A DNA stretch of 64,000 nucleotides from Echinometra lucunter. Its lineage: Eukaryota; Echinodermata; Echinoidea; Camarodonta; Echinometridae. Below the pieces are notes generated by a model that saw only the letters and a list, made by a program, of their open reading frames with translations, ran no database searches and had not been told where the DNA came from. Of the stretch, positions 11,224 to 21,861 are shown piece after piece. The DNA lies in NCBI GenBank assembly GCA_029962745.1, contig CM057159.1, forward strand, positions 31,015,905-31,079,904, in the 5' to 3' direction. The number at the start of each line of letters is the position of its first letter. Within the stretch, counting starts at the first letter, position 1. The translations under genes and the position numbers were made by a program.

Positions 11224-12343
11224 TTGCCCCTGGATGTCTGAATGAGCCTAAATGTTAGAGATCTTTTCTAATTTGCCCCTGGACGTCTGAATGAGCCTAA
11301 ATGTTAGAGATCTTTTCTAACTTGCCCCTGGATGTCTGAATGAGCCTAAATGTTAGAGATCTTTTCTAACTTGCTCCTGGATGTCTGAATGAGCCTAAAT
11401 GTTAGAGATCTTTTCTAACTTGCCCCTGAATGTCTGAATGAGCCTAAATGTTAGAGATCTTTTCTAACTTGCCCCTGGATGTCTGAATGAGCCTAAATGT
11501 TAGAGATCTTTTCTAACTTGCTCCTGGATGTCTGAATGAGCCTAAATGTTAGAGATCTTTTCTAACTTGCCCCTGAATGTCTGAATGAGCCTAAATGTTA
11601 GAGATCTTTTCTAACTTGCCCCTGGATGTCTGAATGAGCCTAAATGTTAGAGATCTTTTCTAACTTGCCCCTGGATGTCTGAATGAGCCTAAATGTTAGA
11701 GGTCATTTCTAACCTGCCCCTGGATGTCTGAATGAGCCTAAAGGTTAGAGATCTTTTCTAACTTGCCCCTGGATGTCTGAATGAGCCTAAATGTTAGAGA
11801 TCATTTCTAACCTGCCCCTGGATGTCTGAATGAGCCTAAATGTTAGAGATCTTTTCTAACTTGCCCCTGGATATCTGAATGAGCCTAAATGTTAGAGATC
11901 ATTTCTAACCTGCCCCTGGATGTCTGAATGAGCCTAAATGTTAGAGGTCATTTCTAACCTGCTCCTGGATGTCTGAATGAGCCTAAATGTTAGAGATCTT
12001 TTCTAACTTGCCCCTGGATATCTGAATGAGCCTAAATGTTAGAGATCATTTCTAACCTGCCCCTGGATGTCTGAATGAGCCTAAATGTTAGAGATCTTTT
12101 CTTACTTGCTCCTGGATGTCTGAATGAGCCTAGAGATCATTTCTAACCTGCCCCTGGATGTCTGAATGAGCCTAAAGGTTAGAGATCTTTCTAACTTGCC
12201 CCTGGATGTCTGAATGAGCCTAAATGTTAGAGATCTTTTCTAACTTGCTCCTGGATGTCTGAATGAGCCTAAATGTTAGGAGATCTTTTCTAACTTGCCC
12301 CTGGATGTCTGAATGAGCCTAAATGTTAGTGATCTTTTCTAAC
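11224..12343 (+). repeat. 49-bp minisatellite, about 23 units
   Basis: Head-to-tail units of 49 bases, each containing TTGCCCCTGGATGTCTGAAT, GAGCCTAAATGTTAGA and GATCTTTTCTAAC. Variants are shared among units (GCTCCTGG, GATCATTTCTAACC, AAAGGTTAG), and one unit near 12110-12140 is shortened. GTTAGA and TCTAAC in each unit are complementary with a 7-base loop between them. There are no unique spacers, so this is not a CRISPR array. Confidence 0.95.
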
Positions 12344-12518
12344 TGATAGATATGTTATACTTCCTTTTAATCTCAGTAGTATTGTACAACACAAATTTTG
12401 TGATGTTAGTGATCTTTTCTAGTGATCTTTTTCTAACTGATAGATATGTTATACTTCCTTTTAATTTCAGTAGTATTGTACAACACAAATTTTGTGATGT
12501 ACTTATAATGTACACATG
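12331..12518 (+). repeat. 94-bp direct duplication at the minisatellite edge
   Basis: The last partial minisatellite unit plus unique DNA (AACTGATAGATATGTTATAC, TTGTACAACACAAATTTTG) is present twice with a period of 94 bases. The duplication took in the array boundary. Confidence 0.85.
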
Positions 12519-12841
12519 TGGTAGTGTTAGAACAACATCCACCATCATATGATCTTGAAAAGCTAATTCATTTCCTCAAAGGATCCAGGTGTGCTTGTCC
12601 TAAATATAGAATGTGGTTTGGGTGACTGATTCATTTGACTGCACCACATTTTTTTTTCTAGTACTAATTATTATCCCTAATTAGGGTTATTGATTGGTGT
12701 GGTCTATGCAGTCATTATCAGCCTGCTTATTATCTTAGAATGCTATAGTACAGCTGACTTGTTAATACGAGGAAGAAGTTTAGATCGTAAGAGCATTCTG
12801 TAATTATCATGAAGGGGGATATTTTTTAGAATTCCCCTTAA

Positions 12842-13224
12842 AGGGTAAGTCAACCCTAGAAGTTTCACTGTTTCAATAAAAGGAGATAAATTTGAACAGC
12901 ATTTTAAAAAAGAAATGCGCAAAATCGGTCAAAGAATAAGAAAATTACACTCATTTACATTTCTAGTGAATTACTCTCGGCTCTGCAAATTGGCAACACT
13001 GATGACATCATATGCGAGCAGGTCTCCATTCACTTTGTACATGAAATTTCACATTTTCTAAATTTTCTTGGAAGTTACACATTTTCTAACCCCCATAATC
13101 AATGTATGTTCAGAAGAATTGCTTTTTACATAACATACTGAATTTGCTCATTTCTTTTTCAAAATGCTGTTCAAATTTATCTCCTTTTATTGAAACAGTG
13201 AAACTTCTAGGGTGGACTTTCCCT
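12842..13224 (+). mobile_element. TTAA-flanked foldback, family B, copy 2 (internally deleted)
   Basis: A 383-bp copy between TTAA at 12838-12841 and 13225-13228. The left arm matches copy 1 closely, but most of the right arm is missing: the sequence jumps from the centre (ACATAACATACTG) to the last 85 or so bases. The deletion removes the symmetry that copy 1 shows. Confidence 0.78.
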
Positions 13225-13228
13225 TTAA

Positions 13229-15129
13229 AAAGTTTTGTTTAGAGTCATTTGATAAGCTACATGTACTATGAATACCAAAGTGCTCAGTAGTATTTTCAGC
13301 TGGATGATTTTTAGTTAGATTTCTAAAAATAAATGTTGGAAAGCTTCTGTGGAGAGTACAATGGTTAGAGCATGTTTTGTATTCATGCAGACATTATTTT
13401 AAGGAAGGGGTGAGGATATTCATCACTGAAAATATGTTACCAGTTGGGCTCATTCGCACATCAAGTGGTAAAACTCCATTGCAATCCCCTCTAGATTTTT
13501 TTTAATTGTTCATATATATGGCATTGTAAACTCTCTCACTTCCGATGATGTAATGTACATGTATGCTTCATTAATGGTTGTTCCTCATAGTTTTGCCAAA
13601 AGATGCTCAGAAGATACTTGTTATTTCATATTTTGTGCTAACTTTAAAGGAATTTGATTGATATATGCATTTGTAGAACTGTGAGGCACAATAGAGGATT
13701 TTTGGCTTGAGTTTGTTTTTTTTTTAACCTCAAAATGCCATTTATGTATGCATTAAAAAACGCATGAGTTTACTGCATATGTGAACAAGCCTTCATGTGA
13801 TAGCTACCTGTAATGATTGTAGGAGACAGAAATATGTCAGATTATTTAGAATAGTTGGATAACCTTCAAAATGCAAGCTCCAAACTAAAATGAGTAATTC
13901 TACCTACAGATGCTAGTACCCTTTATAATTTAATCCTGCAGTAAAAGTACCACAGATACCATAGTATTTTGAGGAAATTAGCATCAAAACAATGAAAGTA
14001 TGTCACTACTATCAAATTGCCCATGGTACTCTTTTACCAGGAAACTTCATACTGAGTATGAGTACTGTGTATCTATCTTCGTTTAGATAGATATTGTGCT
14101 GACACAAGGGCACAAAACAATCCTGGCCATTGGATGTACACTTCAAGAAATGCCCATCTTTTAAATTTTGACTTTTGTCTCTCTTTGTCTATGAAATACA
14201 TTCCTTTCTTGTCATTCATTGTCTAAATATGATTTTTCGTCTAAAACTTACTCTGATCGGATGCAGGGTGAGTCATGCAGTTGGATGGTGACATTAAAGT
14301 TTGGTCCCAAGCCTAAATGATGTGATTAATACCTATCTGTAAAAACCATATTACAAAAAAATTCTAGAAATTAAAAGACTTAAATTGAGGTATGTAAACA
14401 TTAAACAGTTTGAAAAAATCCCATCTCTCTTCTGCCCATATGAATCGTGATATAACACTTCATTTTGGATATATAGATCTCATATGACACCCTGTTGAGA
14501 AGAACTCACTTATCCCTTCATACTCTGTCTGGATTGATGAGTTCTTTGCTTTCTCCATGGTGGTGCCGGTAGCTATATGGTTGTCGCTGCCTCTTAAATG
14601 TGTTGAACTGAAAGTATACACCTGTGTGGTTTTCGGTGAAGCATTTGAATTGCAGATCTATTGATCAGATATCTGTAGAGGATCTTCCCATTTATAGCAC
14701 CACTTTCACACAAGGGCAAACCATAATCAAGTTGTATAACCACTCAGTGGGCATACAGATTCCATGTAGATAATAGATTTCTGGAAATGGTCATATCAGT
14801 GAAATAAATTCTCCAATTTCACTTTTTTACTGTCCATGTGGCAACATACATTATCATATTCTAATGGAATTGAAACTGAGGTGTTGATATTAAACATTTG
14901 ACCCTATGTTTGAGAAACAATGTTTAATAGCAGATTAGGTTGAAGGATCTGTAAACCATTGGCTCCCTGTATTAAGCCATGGGAATAAAAGAATTCAGTA
15001 GTCAATAGATGAGTTTCTTTATCTTTGTTGCTGTTCACCTAATGCTGCAAAACAATTACTAGATATCAAATATGCAGACAAACGGCATTATATCAGATTT
15101 TCTTTTAATAATGAATAATAATAATGTTA
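13229..15129. other. unannotated non-coding stretch
   Basis: About 1.9 kb of AT-rich DNA without transposon ends, tandem repeats or convincing exons. It lies upstream of the C20orf27 exons and would be intronic if earlier exons lie further left. Confidence 0.45.
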
Positions 15130-15190
15130 ATAGTAACAAGATTTGTAAGGCGCCAAATCCACTTGATAATCAAATGCTCAAAGCACAACT
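15130..15190 (-). mobile_element. diverged SINE tail-body fragment
   Basis: ATAATAATGTTAATAG followed by TTGTAAGGCGCCAAATCCAC and CAAATGCTCAAAGCAC parallels the tail and first body block of the other SINEs (TTTATAAA..CCAC..GTGCTCAAGGCGCT). Only this block is recognisable. Confidence 0.35.
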
Positions 15191-15837
15191 TGTGTGAAAG
15201 ATGAAATCAAATATCACATGACAAATAGACAAAGGTGCAATAAAGACAGGAAAGATAAAGACAGGAAAGGTAATAATAGATTACAGGCCAAATTAAACTG
15301 TTACATTTTAAGATTATTATTGAACACTTCAACTGAACTGCTTTTTCTAACTAATCACTTGAGGAAAAGTATTCCATATTGAAGGGCCAGCATGAGTGTA
15401 GACTCGCTACCCCCACCCCCACACACTTTTTTTCATCTCCACATAGGAGTAGGTAGATATGAACAATTTCAAAGAAAACAATCTGATAAACATGCATTAG
15501 TCCACCAACGTGATCCTCACTTCTATTGAGAGATATTATGTAAGTAATGAGTTTTTCATGGCCTGTTTGAGAAAATTTCATTCCTCATGGTGACCTGTTT
15601 TGCATTTTCCATCCCATTTACCAAGGCTTTTTATGGGATGTCTGTTTTCCCCCATCTTGCCTCTTGCTAAGAGAGAGAGGTCTTGTAGAGCACTCATGAT
15701 GGCAGTGAATCTTGTCAAATACTCCAGTCAGGATGAAAAGATGCGTTGTCAAGTCAACCGTATCATGTCACCATCATCATGAAGAACTCTGTTCCCTCTT
15801 GGTACATCATGGTGGGTCTTGACAGGTGACATCTTAA

Positions 15838-15922
15838 CCTGTTGAACACTAAGCCCGAGATAGCTCATGCTAGTGTCTATGGAAAACGTGTGTTATACTG
15901 AAATCAAATCGTGCTCAGTGAG
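15838..15922 (+). mobile_element. 85-bp TTAA-flanked miniature element, family E, copy 1
   Basis: A very small element between TTAA at 15834-15837 and 15923-15926 with imperfect inverted ends CCTGTTGAACAC and GTGCTCAGTGAG. It contains GAAAACGTGTGTTATACTG, which recurs in the copies at 16621 and 26040. Confidence 0.6.
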
Positions 15923-16620
15923 TTAATACTCCTCTTTCTCTCCTCTTTTCTGGAGTAAAAGAGAGGGATGAATTGGAATACAATCTCTTCAGAGTACAAC
16001 TTCTCTTTCCTGGGTTATTTTTTGTTCATTTAGTGTGCAATGTACATTGTATCTGCCTTTCTGTCTGTCTGTTTTCTAGCTGTCTTTGCCTTCATCTCTT
16101 TCTCTTTCTGTCTCTCTTCCTTTTTTCCTGTCTCCCTCTTTCTCTCCTTTTATTTCTCTCCCTCCTTCTCCTTTCCTCTCTCTCTCATCATTTTGCATCT
16201 GTCTAGCATATCATTTTAGTATCCATCTGAATTATAAGATTGTCTGCATTGACAATAATATATTCCTTCGAGTTGATAGATTAATCAATCACTTTAACTG
16301 CTGCGAAGAAAGCAATGATTTCCTTTTGGTAAACACCCAGTTGATCTAGGGCTTCAAGTCCTTTCTAATACCCTTTCCACAAAAGCATCCTCCTATTATC
16401 TGCATTATTGAATTTGTGAAAGGGGTATGAAGGAATTGGTATTAAGGGTTAGAGATTTACCATAGCGCATCAGAGCACTGACTTAGTTTTGAACCCAAGG
16501 CATCTTGGTACAAGAGAGTGCCCCTACTACTAAACCCTTACAAATCCATGGCAACTAAAACCAGTGAAATATGACAAATTGCAATTTTTCAGGTTCACTC
16601 AAATTATTGCGAGGGCTTAA

Positions 16621-16714
16621 CCTGTTGATACTAACTATACCCAAGATACATGTAACTCAGGCTGAAATCAGTGGAAAATGCAAGTTATACCAAAATCAAA
16701 TTGTGCTCAACGGA
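16621..16714 (+). mobile_element. miniature element, family E, copy 2 (diverged)
   Basis: It begins CCTGTTGATACTAAC after TTAA (16617-16620), runs through GTGGAAAATGCAAGTTATACC and ends GTGCTCAACGGAT before TTGA, a one-base change from TTAA. The order of blocks follows copy 1. Confidence 0.5.
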
Positions 16715-18094
16715 TTGAAAAGCTAAAAATGCTTCTACCAAGCTCGGAAATTCTTCGCGTTTCCATTAGCAGAAGTAGAATGGGATTTCTTGTTGACAAT
16801 CAATCCTCTTGGTAACTTCAAGGTCTTATTTCACCCATTTTAAAGGGGATAGAAAATGAGAAATCATGGGGAAAGGCAGGGTGATCTCGGATGAGAGAGG
16901 GGGAATGCAGTCGGCCGCTCGGGTTTCAAGAAAAGGGATAATCCATTCTAAACAACTGTGATTTATTGCCGTACGTGTTTTAAATTTCGCGCAATGAAAA
17001 AGCTAATAAACAGCTAGTCATATGGAAAAACAATCACATGGCCAGCTCCCAAGGAGAGCCTAAGGGGTGTTACATAATCTGCGGCGATGACGTGTCGGGG
17101 GAAAGGCAATGAAGTTTAATGGCTAGACTAACAAACCAGAAGTAAACTATATTTTGTATTTTGAAATGTTGGAGCATTATACAAGACGTTTCTTCGAGTA
17201 AACACGATGAGACCCGTTAAGAGTCTAAACACTTAGAGTTGTTGAGAAATGTGAGAACCTGAAGTGTATGACTAGATTGAGTTCGGTAAACTTCGTGCTG
17301 TCCTAACTTTTATCACATTAGTCTGACGGGCTCGCATAACGGACGGATTATAGTGTACAAGTAAGCAAGCCTTTTGCAAATTCGTTTTCCCCATGATTTC
17401 CCATTTGCTGGCCTCTTTAAGAATGGTGAAGTAGGACGTGAGAACCAGGTTTAACCCTTCCATTGCTGTTTTATGTAAGGCAATGTTTTCTATCTAGTAG
17501 ATCTAGTGTTAGCAGTATCTCATGGTATCTTGCCAGTTAATCTTCAACAGTCCATTCACCCCCCCCCCCTCCACTAAGGAGAGACCCATTTTACTCATTT
17601 TCAGTAGAAGTGAACAACCTCAGATGTGAGTAGAAGCGTGAATAAAACAGTTTTCTGGCTATTCTCAACATTTGCAGCCCTATTCTGCATGCATTTGTTT
17701 CAAACTTGGCACATGTAACTTATAATTCCATTGAGAAGCAAAGCCATACATCATTGGGAGAGATATATATATATATGTCACCGGTCACCCTCAAGTACCG
17801 ATTCAGATTTCTGTAACTGAAACATTTCAGGTAGTTAAATTGCTTTTACTTATATAAAGGATCTAGTTTGAATACATATGGAGATTGCTTCCCTGGAATG
17901 TAGTATCATATGACCAGGTTCATCCAGAAAGTATTTCCCTGTAATCAAATGACCTGGGATTTATCAGTGTAAATGACTGCGTTACATGATTACATACTGT
18001 CGGCATTGCTGGTGATTGCAGTAAACTGACCAAATTTTGTTGTGTGCCCAGTTGCAGGGTGCAAATTGATGCTGGCAGTGAAGACGTGTAAACA
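16715..18094. other. unannotated stretch, partly CpG-containing
   Basis: The part from about 16860 to 17110 has several CpGs (GTCGGCCGCTCGGG, TTTCGCGCAATG, GGCGATGACGTGTCGGG) and no repeat features, so it could hold regulatory sequence. No exon is supported. Confidence 0.35.
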
Positions 18095-18330
18095 TAGGTC
18101 TATGAAGCAGAAAACTCCCACAGCAAATCCCTACTGTTTAAGAACAAATGAATGGGATATGACGTGGCAGAAAAAAAAGGGGGGCAAAAATGATCTTTTT
18201 TGCCTCCTTGTGGCAAGAAGGTGTGGACCCATTTAGTACAAAGTAAGATTTTGAGAGTTGTCTGTGCAAATTTTGGCAAAACTCTCCCTTTTTCTTGAGT
18301 GTAGGCGATTTATTGCGTGTTCAATATCAT
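18095..18330 (+). repeat. unclassified dispersed repeat, copy 2
   Basis: Parallels 10735-11000: TATGAAGCAG, TCCCACAGCAAATCCC, a short G run, AAGGTGTGGACC and TTTTGGCAAAACT. No coding function is supported. Confidence 0.45.
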
Positions 18331-18441
18331 ATGTTCTGCGATTAATTGTGCCATTTATATGAACATGAAAAAACGGTTTGCCTTGGGAGTTTGCTGCTGG
18401 ATATCTGAATGGATGTATAACTGTAAAAATACTCATGTTAA

Positions 18442-18839
18442 CCCACAGCAGTACAGAGCTTTCTTGAGGTCTGAATTAATCATCTTCAATCCTCAAAATG
18501 GCAACACAAATTATTTTTTTCCACATTTACATACATTGTAGCTTGAAAAAAATAAATATGAATATAACGTAAACCAAAATGAAATATAATTGTAAAATTG
18601 AATCAGAAATTGCCAATTTGAACACAGAAAAAGTGATTATATATTATTCTCTGCATTGCTGATTTAAAGAGTTTAATGATTAGTTACACTTAAACTGCTC
18701 TAATACAGCGATGGGAATGGGCTCAAATTTGTCAGTGCATTTTTCTCTTTCTGCTCATGTATGATATATATTGCCCAACTTTCTGGACTAACAGATACTG
18801 CAAAAGCGTCTCCTAAAGGTGACACTGTACCTCTATGGG
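18442..18839 (+). mobile_element. diverged relative of MITE family A
   Basis: A 398-bp element between TTAA at 18438-18441 and 18840-18843. Its ends CCCACAGCAGTACAG and (reverse complement of the right end) CCCATAGAGGTACAG resemble each other but not the exact family A terminus. The interior follows family A in order: a GCCAATTTG block, a GTGATT block, TTTAATGATTA, then TTTCTCTTTCTGCTCATGTAT. It is an older member or a sister subfamily. Confidence 0.7.
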
Positions 18840-19385
18840 TTAAACGACAGTGCATTTCAATGCATAAATCTTCTCAGTTAACAGTGAAAGGTTAACTTCC
18901 CTCTTTTCCCCCCTCCTTTCATTTTGTTGTTGTCATTTCTTTATTAGAGAAAAGTATATGTAGTTTTACATGTACTTGTTAAATGTGTGAAAACAGGTAA
19001 CTAAATAAATAAAAATGAAATGTGAAATCAGAGAAGAAAGAAGTTTTGTGATGAAATGGTAAACCTCTGGTGGTCTTGCACGCATCATAGATTTACTAAT
19101 GTTTTGGCTGGCTGGAATGCTCCCCAGGGAGTGGAGAATGTACTCAGTAAATGTGATGAATTTTATACTTGAATCCAATGACTGAGGTAATAATAATACT
19201 ACAAACTCTCTACTGTTGAAGGATTGTAATATTGTTACCTGAAATATTGTTCTAATTGTTCAAATATTATTACAGGTACTATCATTGGTTGGAATCCTCC
19301 AAAAGATGCCATAAAAACGTGTTTAATCTGGATCATTTTGAAGAACCTTAGTAATACATTTATTTCATATTTCATATTGTTGCAG

Positions 19386-19514
19386 ATAATGGGCACGATA
19401 TTCAACTGGAGCTACTATCGCACAAAGAGGGCGTCATGGCTGAACCTTTCACTATCCACAGCATGGACGATAAAGAGAAGTCAGTCATGGTTGTAATACG
19501 AGCAAGAATACTTG
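19386..19514 (+). CDS. C20orf27: C20orf27 (UPF0687) homologue, penultimate coding exon
   Basis: This is a 129-base internal exon with an AG acceptor (TTGCAG just before it) and a GTAAGT donor. It opens with two bases of a split codon, carries 42 full codons and ends with one base of a codon that the next exon completes. The translation includes LELLSHKEGVMAEPF and SVMVVIRARILG. From memory the human UPF0687 protein C20orf27 has SAHKEGV followed by VTVQARV at the same spacing in its C-terminal third, so I call this an orthologue. Its biochemical role is not established; human C20orf27 has been linked to protein phosphatase 1 and NF-kB signalling, which this exon alone does not show. No signal peptide or membrane segment is visible. 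The upstream exons (roughly the first 100 residues of a protein near 170) were not found in the window. Confidence 0.88.
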
Positions 19515-19549
19515 GTAAGTCAGGTTGGTAACACCTGCACAATAATTAT

Positions 19550-20102
19550 GATAATAATAATATCGGATATTTATAAAACCCACGTATCCACCAAACAAGG
19601 TGCTCAAGGTGCTCCAATATTACCCTGGCTCAGCTAGGCTACCAATTTCAGTGCTTGCAGCATTCAAGGAATTCCTTCCTGCCGGTACCCATTTACACCT
19701 GGGTGGAGAGTGGCAAATGTAGATTAATGTCTTGCCAAAGGACATAACACTATGAACATGACAGACAAAGAAAGCGGACAAAATAAACAACCCCTCATTC
19801 TACCCTTCACAATGGTTCTGGTAGTCAAAAGAACATCCCTTCACTGCTATTGTCTAAAATATGTGGAACAGGTGCCACATGCATATTCACCTGGAACTAC
19901 ATGATTAAACATAATAGCTGTGAAGGGATGTTCTTTTGACTACCAGAACCATTGTGAAGGGTAGAATGAGAGGTTGTTTGTTTTGTCCGCTTTCTTTGTC
20001 TGCCATGTTCATAGTGTAAGTGCCATGGTGGGATTCGAACCCCGGACCTTGTGGTTCACAGTCTGGGGACTTATCCACTGATCCATAACACCTCTACACA
20101 AT
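19550..20102 (-). mobile_element. tRNA-derived SINE, interrupted by a MITE
   Basis: Read on the minus strand, the element starts near 20102 with a tRNA-like head: an A-box-like segment (GGATCAGTGGATAAG) and a B box (GGGGTTCGAATCCC, complement near 20030-20044). A body follows (CCACCCAGGTGTAAATGGGT, GAGCACCTTG) and then a 3' tail of ATT-type simple sequence near 19550-19562. The head matches the SINE at 43973-44276 up to the CCTCTACRCAATGA 5' edge. The body is split by the 269-bp MITE. Confidence 0.7.
19748..20016. mobile_element. 269-bp palindromic MITE inserted in a SINE, copy 1
   Basis: Near-perfect inverted repeat arms of about 100 bases begin CACTATGAACATGACAGAC and surround a 60-base loop. 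It interrupts the SINE body at GGACA-TAA, with TAA on each side, consistent with a 3-bp target duplication of the TWA type used by PIF/Harbinger elements. That superfamily assignment is tentative. A second copy lies at 52602 with its central loop inverted. Confidence 0.78.
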
Positions 20103-20231
20103 GACCGAGATTACTAGAAGAATGGACAGAGTAGAAATATTACCAGTCAAGTTTGGTCAGTCATGGTTTACTTTTGATAATAGCCACAGGCTGAATCACT
20201 CAAATCAGTGAAGTTGCAGAACAAGCAAGAT

Positions 20232-20370
20232 AGTACTAGAAATTTTTGACCTTTGATTTAAATCATCTTCAAGAACTTTTTTATTGTTCCAGAAGATGAT
20301 CTAAATTATAGGTCGAAAATTTGAACTCGAATCAAGGCTCTTGTAAGAGTCTTATTCTATTTCTAGTACT
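20232..20370. mobile_element. 139-bp foldback in the last intron
   Basis: AGTACTAGAAATTTTTGACC and its partner ATTTCTAGTACT at the far edge, plus GATTTAAATCATCTTC pairing with GAAGATGATCTAAAT, form a nested hairpin. It lies wholly within the intron, so it could fold in the pre-mRNA. Confidence 0.5.
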
Positions 20371-21000
20371 TTATTTATTATATACTTTACATTCTCATCA
20401 ATGGTATCAATGGTTTTTGGAAGCATGATAGCTGAATGAATTTAATATCAACAAAATTACTAGTTGAGATAAATTAGTCAAAGTTGTAAAATAACAATAC
20501 AGATAGATCATTTTCATCATGATTACATATGTAATATCATCAGTGCTAGCCATATTTGTAACGAGTAAAAGGTTGCAGTATCCACTAGATATTCTCTTCC
20601 ATTGGTGCATTATATACTCAAGATTTCTAACTTGGCTAATATTCAACTTCAACTTCTTAGTGTATAATATACAAGAAAAATTGCTAGTTTGATCAATTCA
20701 ACCATGATTGAATAAGGAATAGATTAGAAGTTGAATCAGTCACATCAGTGCTGTGCACAAGATTACTGAATATACATTTAAATTGAAATGTGTTTGATAC
20801 AGTTCAAAATTATTTTCATTTTAGTCTAATGACGAGAAATTGTTGGCAGGAATATTTACTGGCAATCATCTTATCTTTCCCTCCATTACATGAGAGGTTT
20901 GGTACTAAATCATTCTGGATATTCAATAAATCCTGAAACTGTTGGAATTACCACTCTCTGAAAATAAGAAAGGGGAAAGATATTGAAATTGAAAAGAAAA

Positions 21001-21500
21001 NNNNNNNNNNNNNNNNNNNNNNNNNNNNNNNNNNNNNNNNNNNNNNNNNNNNNNNNNNNNNNNNNNNNNNNNNNNNNNNNNNNNNNNNNNNNNNNNNNNN
21101 NNNNNNNNNNNNNNNNNNNNNNNNNNNNNNNNNNNNNNNNNNNNNNNNNNNNNNNNNNNNNNNNNNNNNNNNNNNNNNNNNNNNNNNNNNNNNNNNNNNN
21201 NNNNNNNNNNNNNNNNNNNNNNNNNNNNNNNNNNNNNNNNNNNNNNNNNNNNNNNNNNNNNNNNNNNNNNNNNNNNNNNNNNNNNNNNNNNNNNNNNNNN
21301 NNNNNNNNNNNNNNNNNNNNNNNNNNNNNNNNNNNNNNNNNNNNNNNNNNNNNNNNNNNNNNNNNNNNNNNNNNNNNNNNNNNNNNNNNNNNNNNNNNNN
21401 NNNNNNNNNNNNNNNNNNNNNNNNNNNNNNNNNNNNNNNNNNNNNNNNNNNNNNNNNNNNNNNNNNNNNNNNNNNNNNNNNNNNNNNNNNNNNNNNNNNN
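21001..21500. other. assembly gap (500 N)
   Basis: Exactly 500 consecutive N. The round number suggests a placeholder or scaffolding gap. Any open frame that appears to cross it is meaningless. Confidence 0.99.
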
Positions 21501-21502
21501 TT

Positions 21503-21755
21503 TTTTACTGTTAATCATTCCTTTTTCGGTCTTTTTCTTTTTCTGTCCTTTTTTCTTGTCTTCCCTTCTTGTTCCTTTTTCTTTCTTTTTTCTTTTCTTC
21601 TTCTACTACTACTACTACTACTACTGCTACTATATCTTCTTGGTTTTTTTTTCTTCTTCGTCTTGTTCTTCTTCTCCTCTTCCTACTCTAACTCTTTCTC
21701 CTTCTTCTCCTCCTCTTTCTCCTCCTCCTTGTCCTTCTCCTTTTTTTGGCTGTGC
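21503..21755 (+). repeat. pyrimidine-rich low-complexity tract before the last acceptor
   Basis: Almost pure T/C sequence with short CTT, CTA and TCC runs (a CTA run near 21603-21628) that leads directly into the TGTGCAG acceptor. It acts as an oversized polypyrimidine tract for the last exon. The gap beginning to its left suggests the simple sequence is longer in reality and broke the assembly. Confidence 0.8.
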
Positions 21756-21757
21756 AG

Positions 21758-21861
21758 GAAAAGATCAAGGAAGACCTATGTTAAAGGAAGGCATCATCAA
21801 CATGGGTCTTGAACCGGAAGACAGTTCAGAAGAAGAGAGCGATCGAGACACCCACGATTGA
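21758..21861 (+). CDS. C20orf27: C20orf27 (UPF0687) homologue, last coding exon and stop
   Basis: The acceptor TGTGCAG follows a long pyrimidine tract. The first two bases complete the glycine codon begun at 19514, and the frame then runs 33 codons to TGA at 21859-21861. The peptide starts GKDQGRPMLKEGI and ends in an acidic serine-rich tail (PEDSSEEESDRDTHD). The human protein, from memory, has GTPMLLDGV in this place and likewise ends in a D/E/S-rich stretch, so both the motif and the position at the C terminus agree. The agreement of splice phase, motif order and stop position makes this a firm exon pair. The acidic tail is longer and more serine-rich than I recall for the vertebrate protein and could be a phosphorylation target, which is inference. 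Confidence 0.88.

Larger units (their letters stand above)
19515..21757 (+). other. last intron of the C20orf27 homologue
   Basis: A GT-AG intron of 2,243 bases as assembled, of which 500 are N, so its true length is unknown. It holds a tRNA-derived SINE in reverse orientation (about 19550-20102) interrupted by a foldback MITE (19748-20016), a smaller foldback at 20232-20370 and, before the acceptor, a pyrimidine tract of about 250 bases. Confidence 0.85.

Noticed and set aside
11224..12343. Regular short repeats that might suggest a CRISPR array
   Set aside because: Units are directly abutting 49-mers without unique spacers, in eukaryotic DNA, so this is a minisatellite.
20020..20095. tRNA gene on the minus strand
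   Set aside because: A and B boxes are present but the sequence continues into a SINE body shared with other copies, and the cloverleaf is not intact by eye. The same applies to 44190-44270 and 30254-30320.
20910..21861. Frames of 202 and 292 codons crossing the N run
   Set aside because: They exist only because N cannot encode a stop. Only the last 104 bases, in phase with the upstream exon, are coding.
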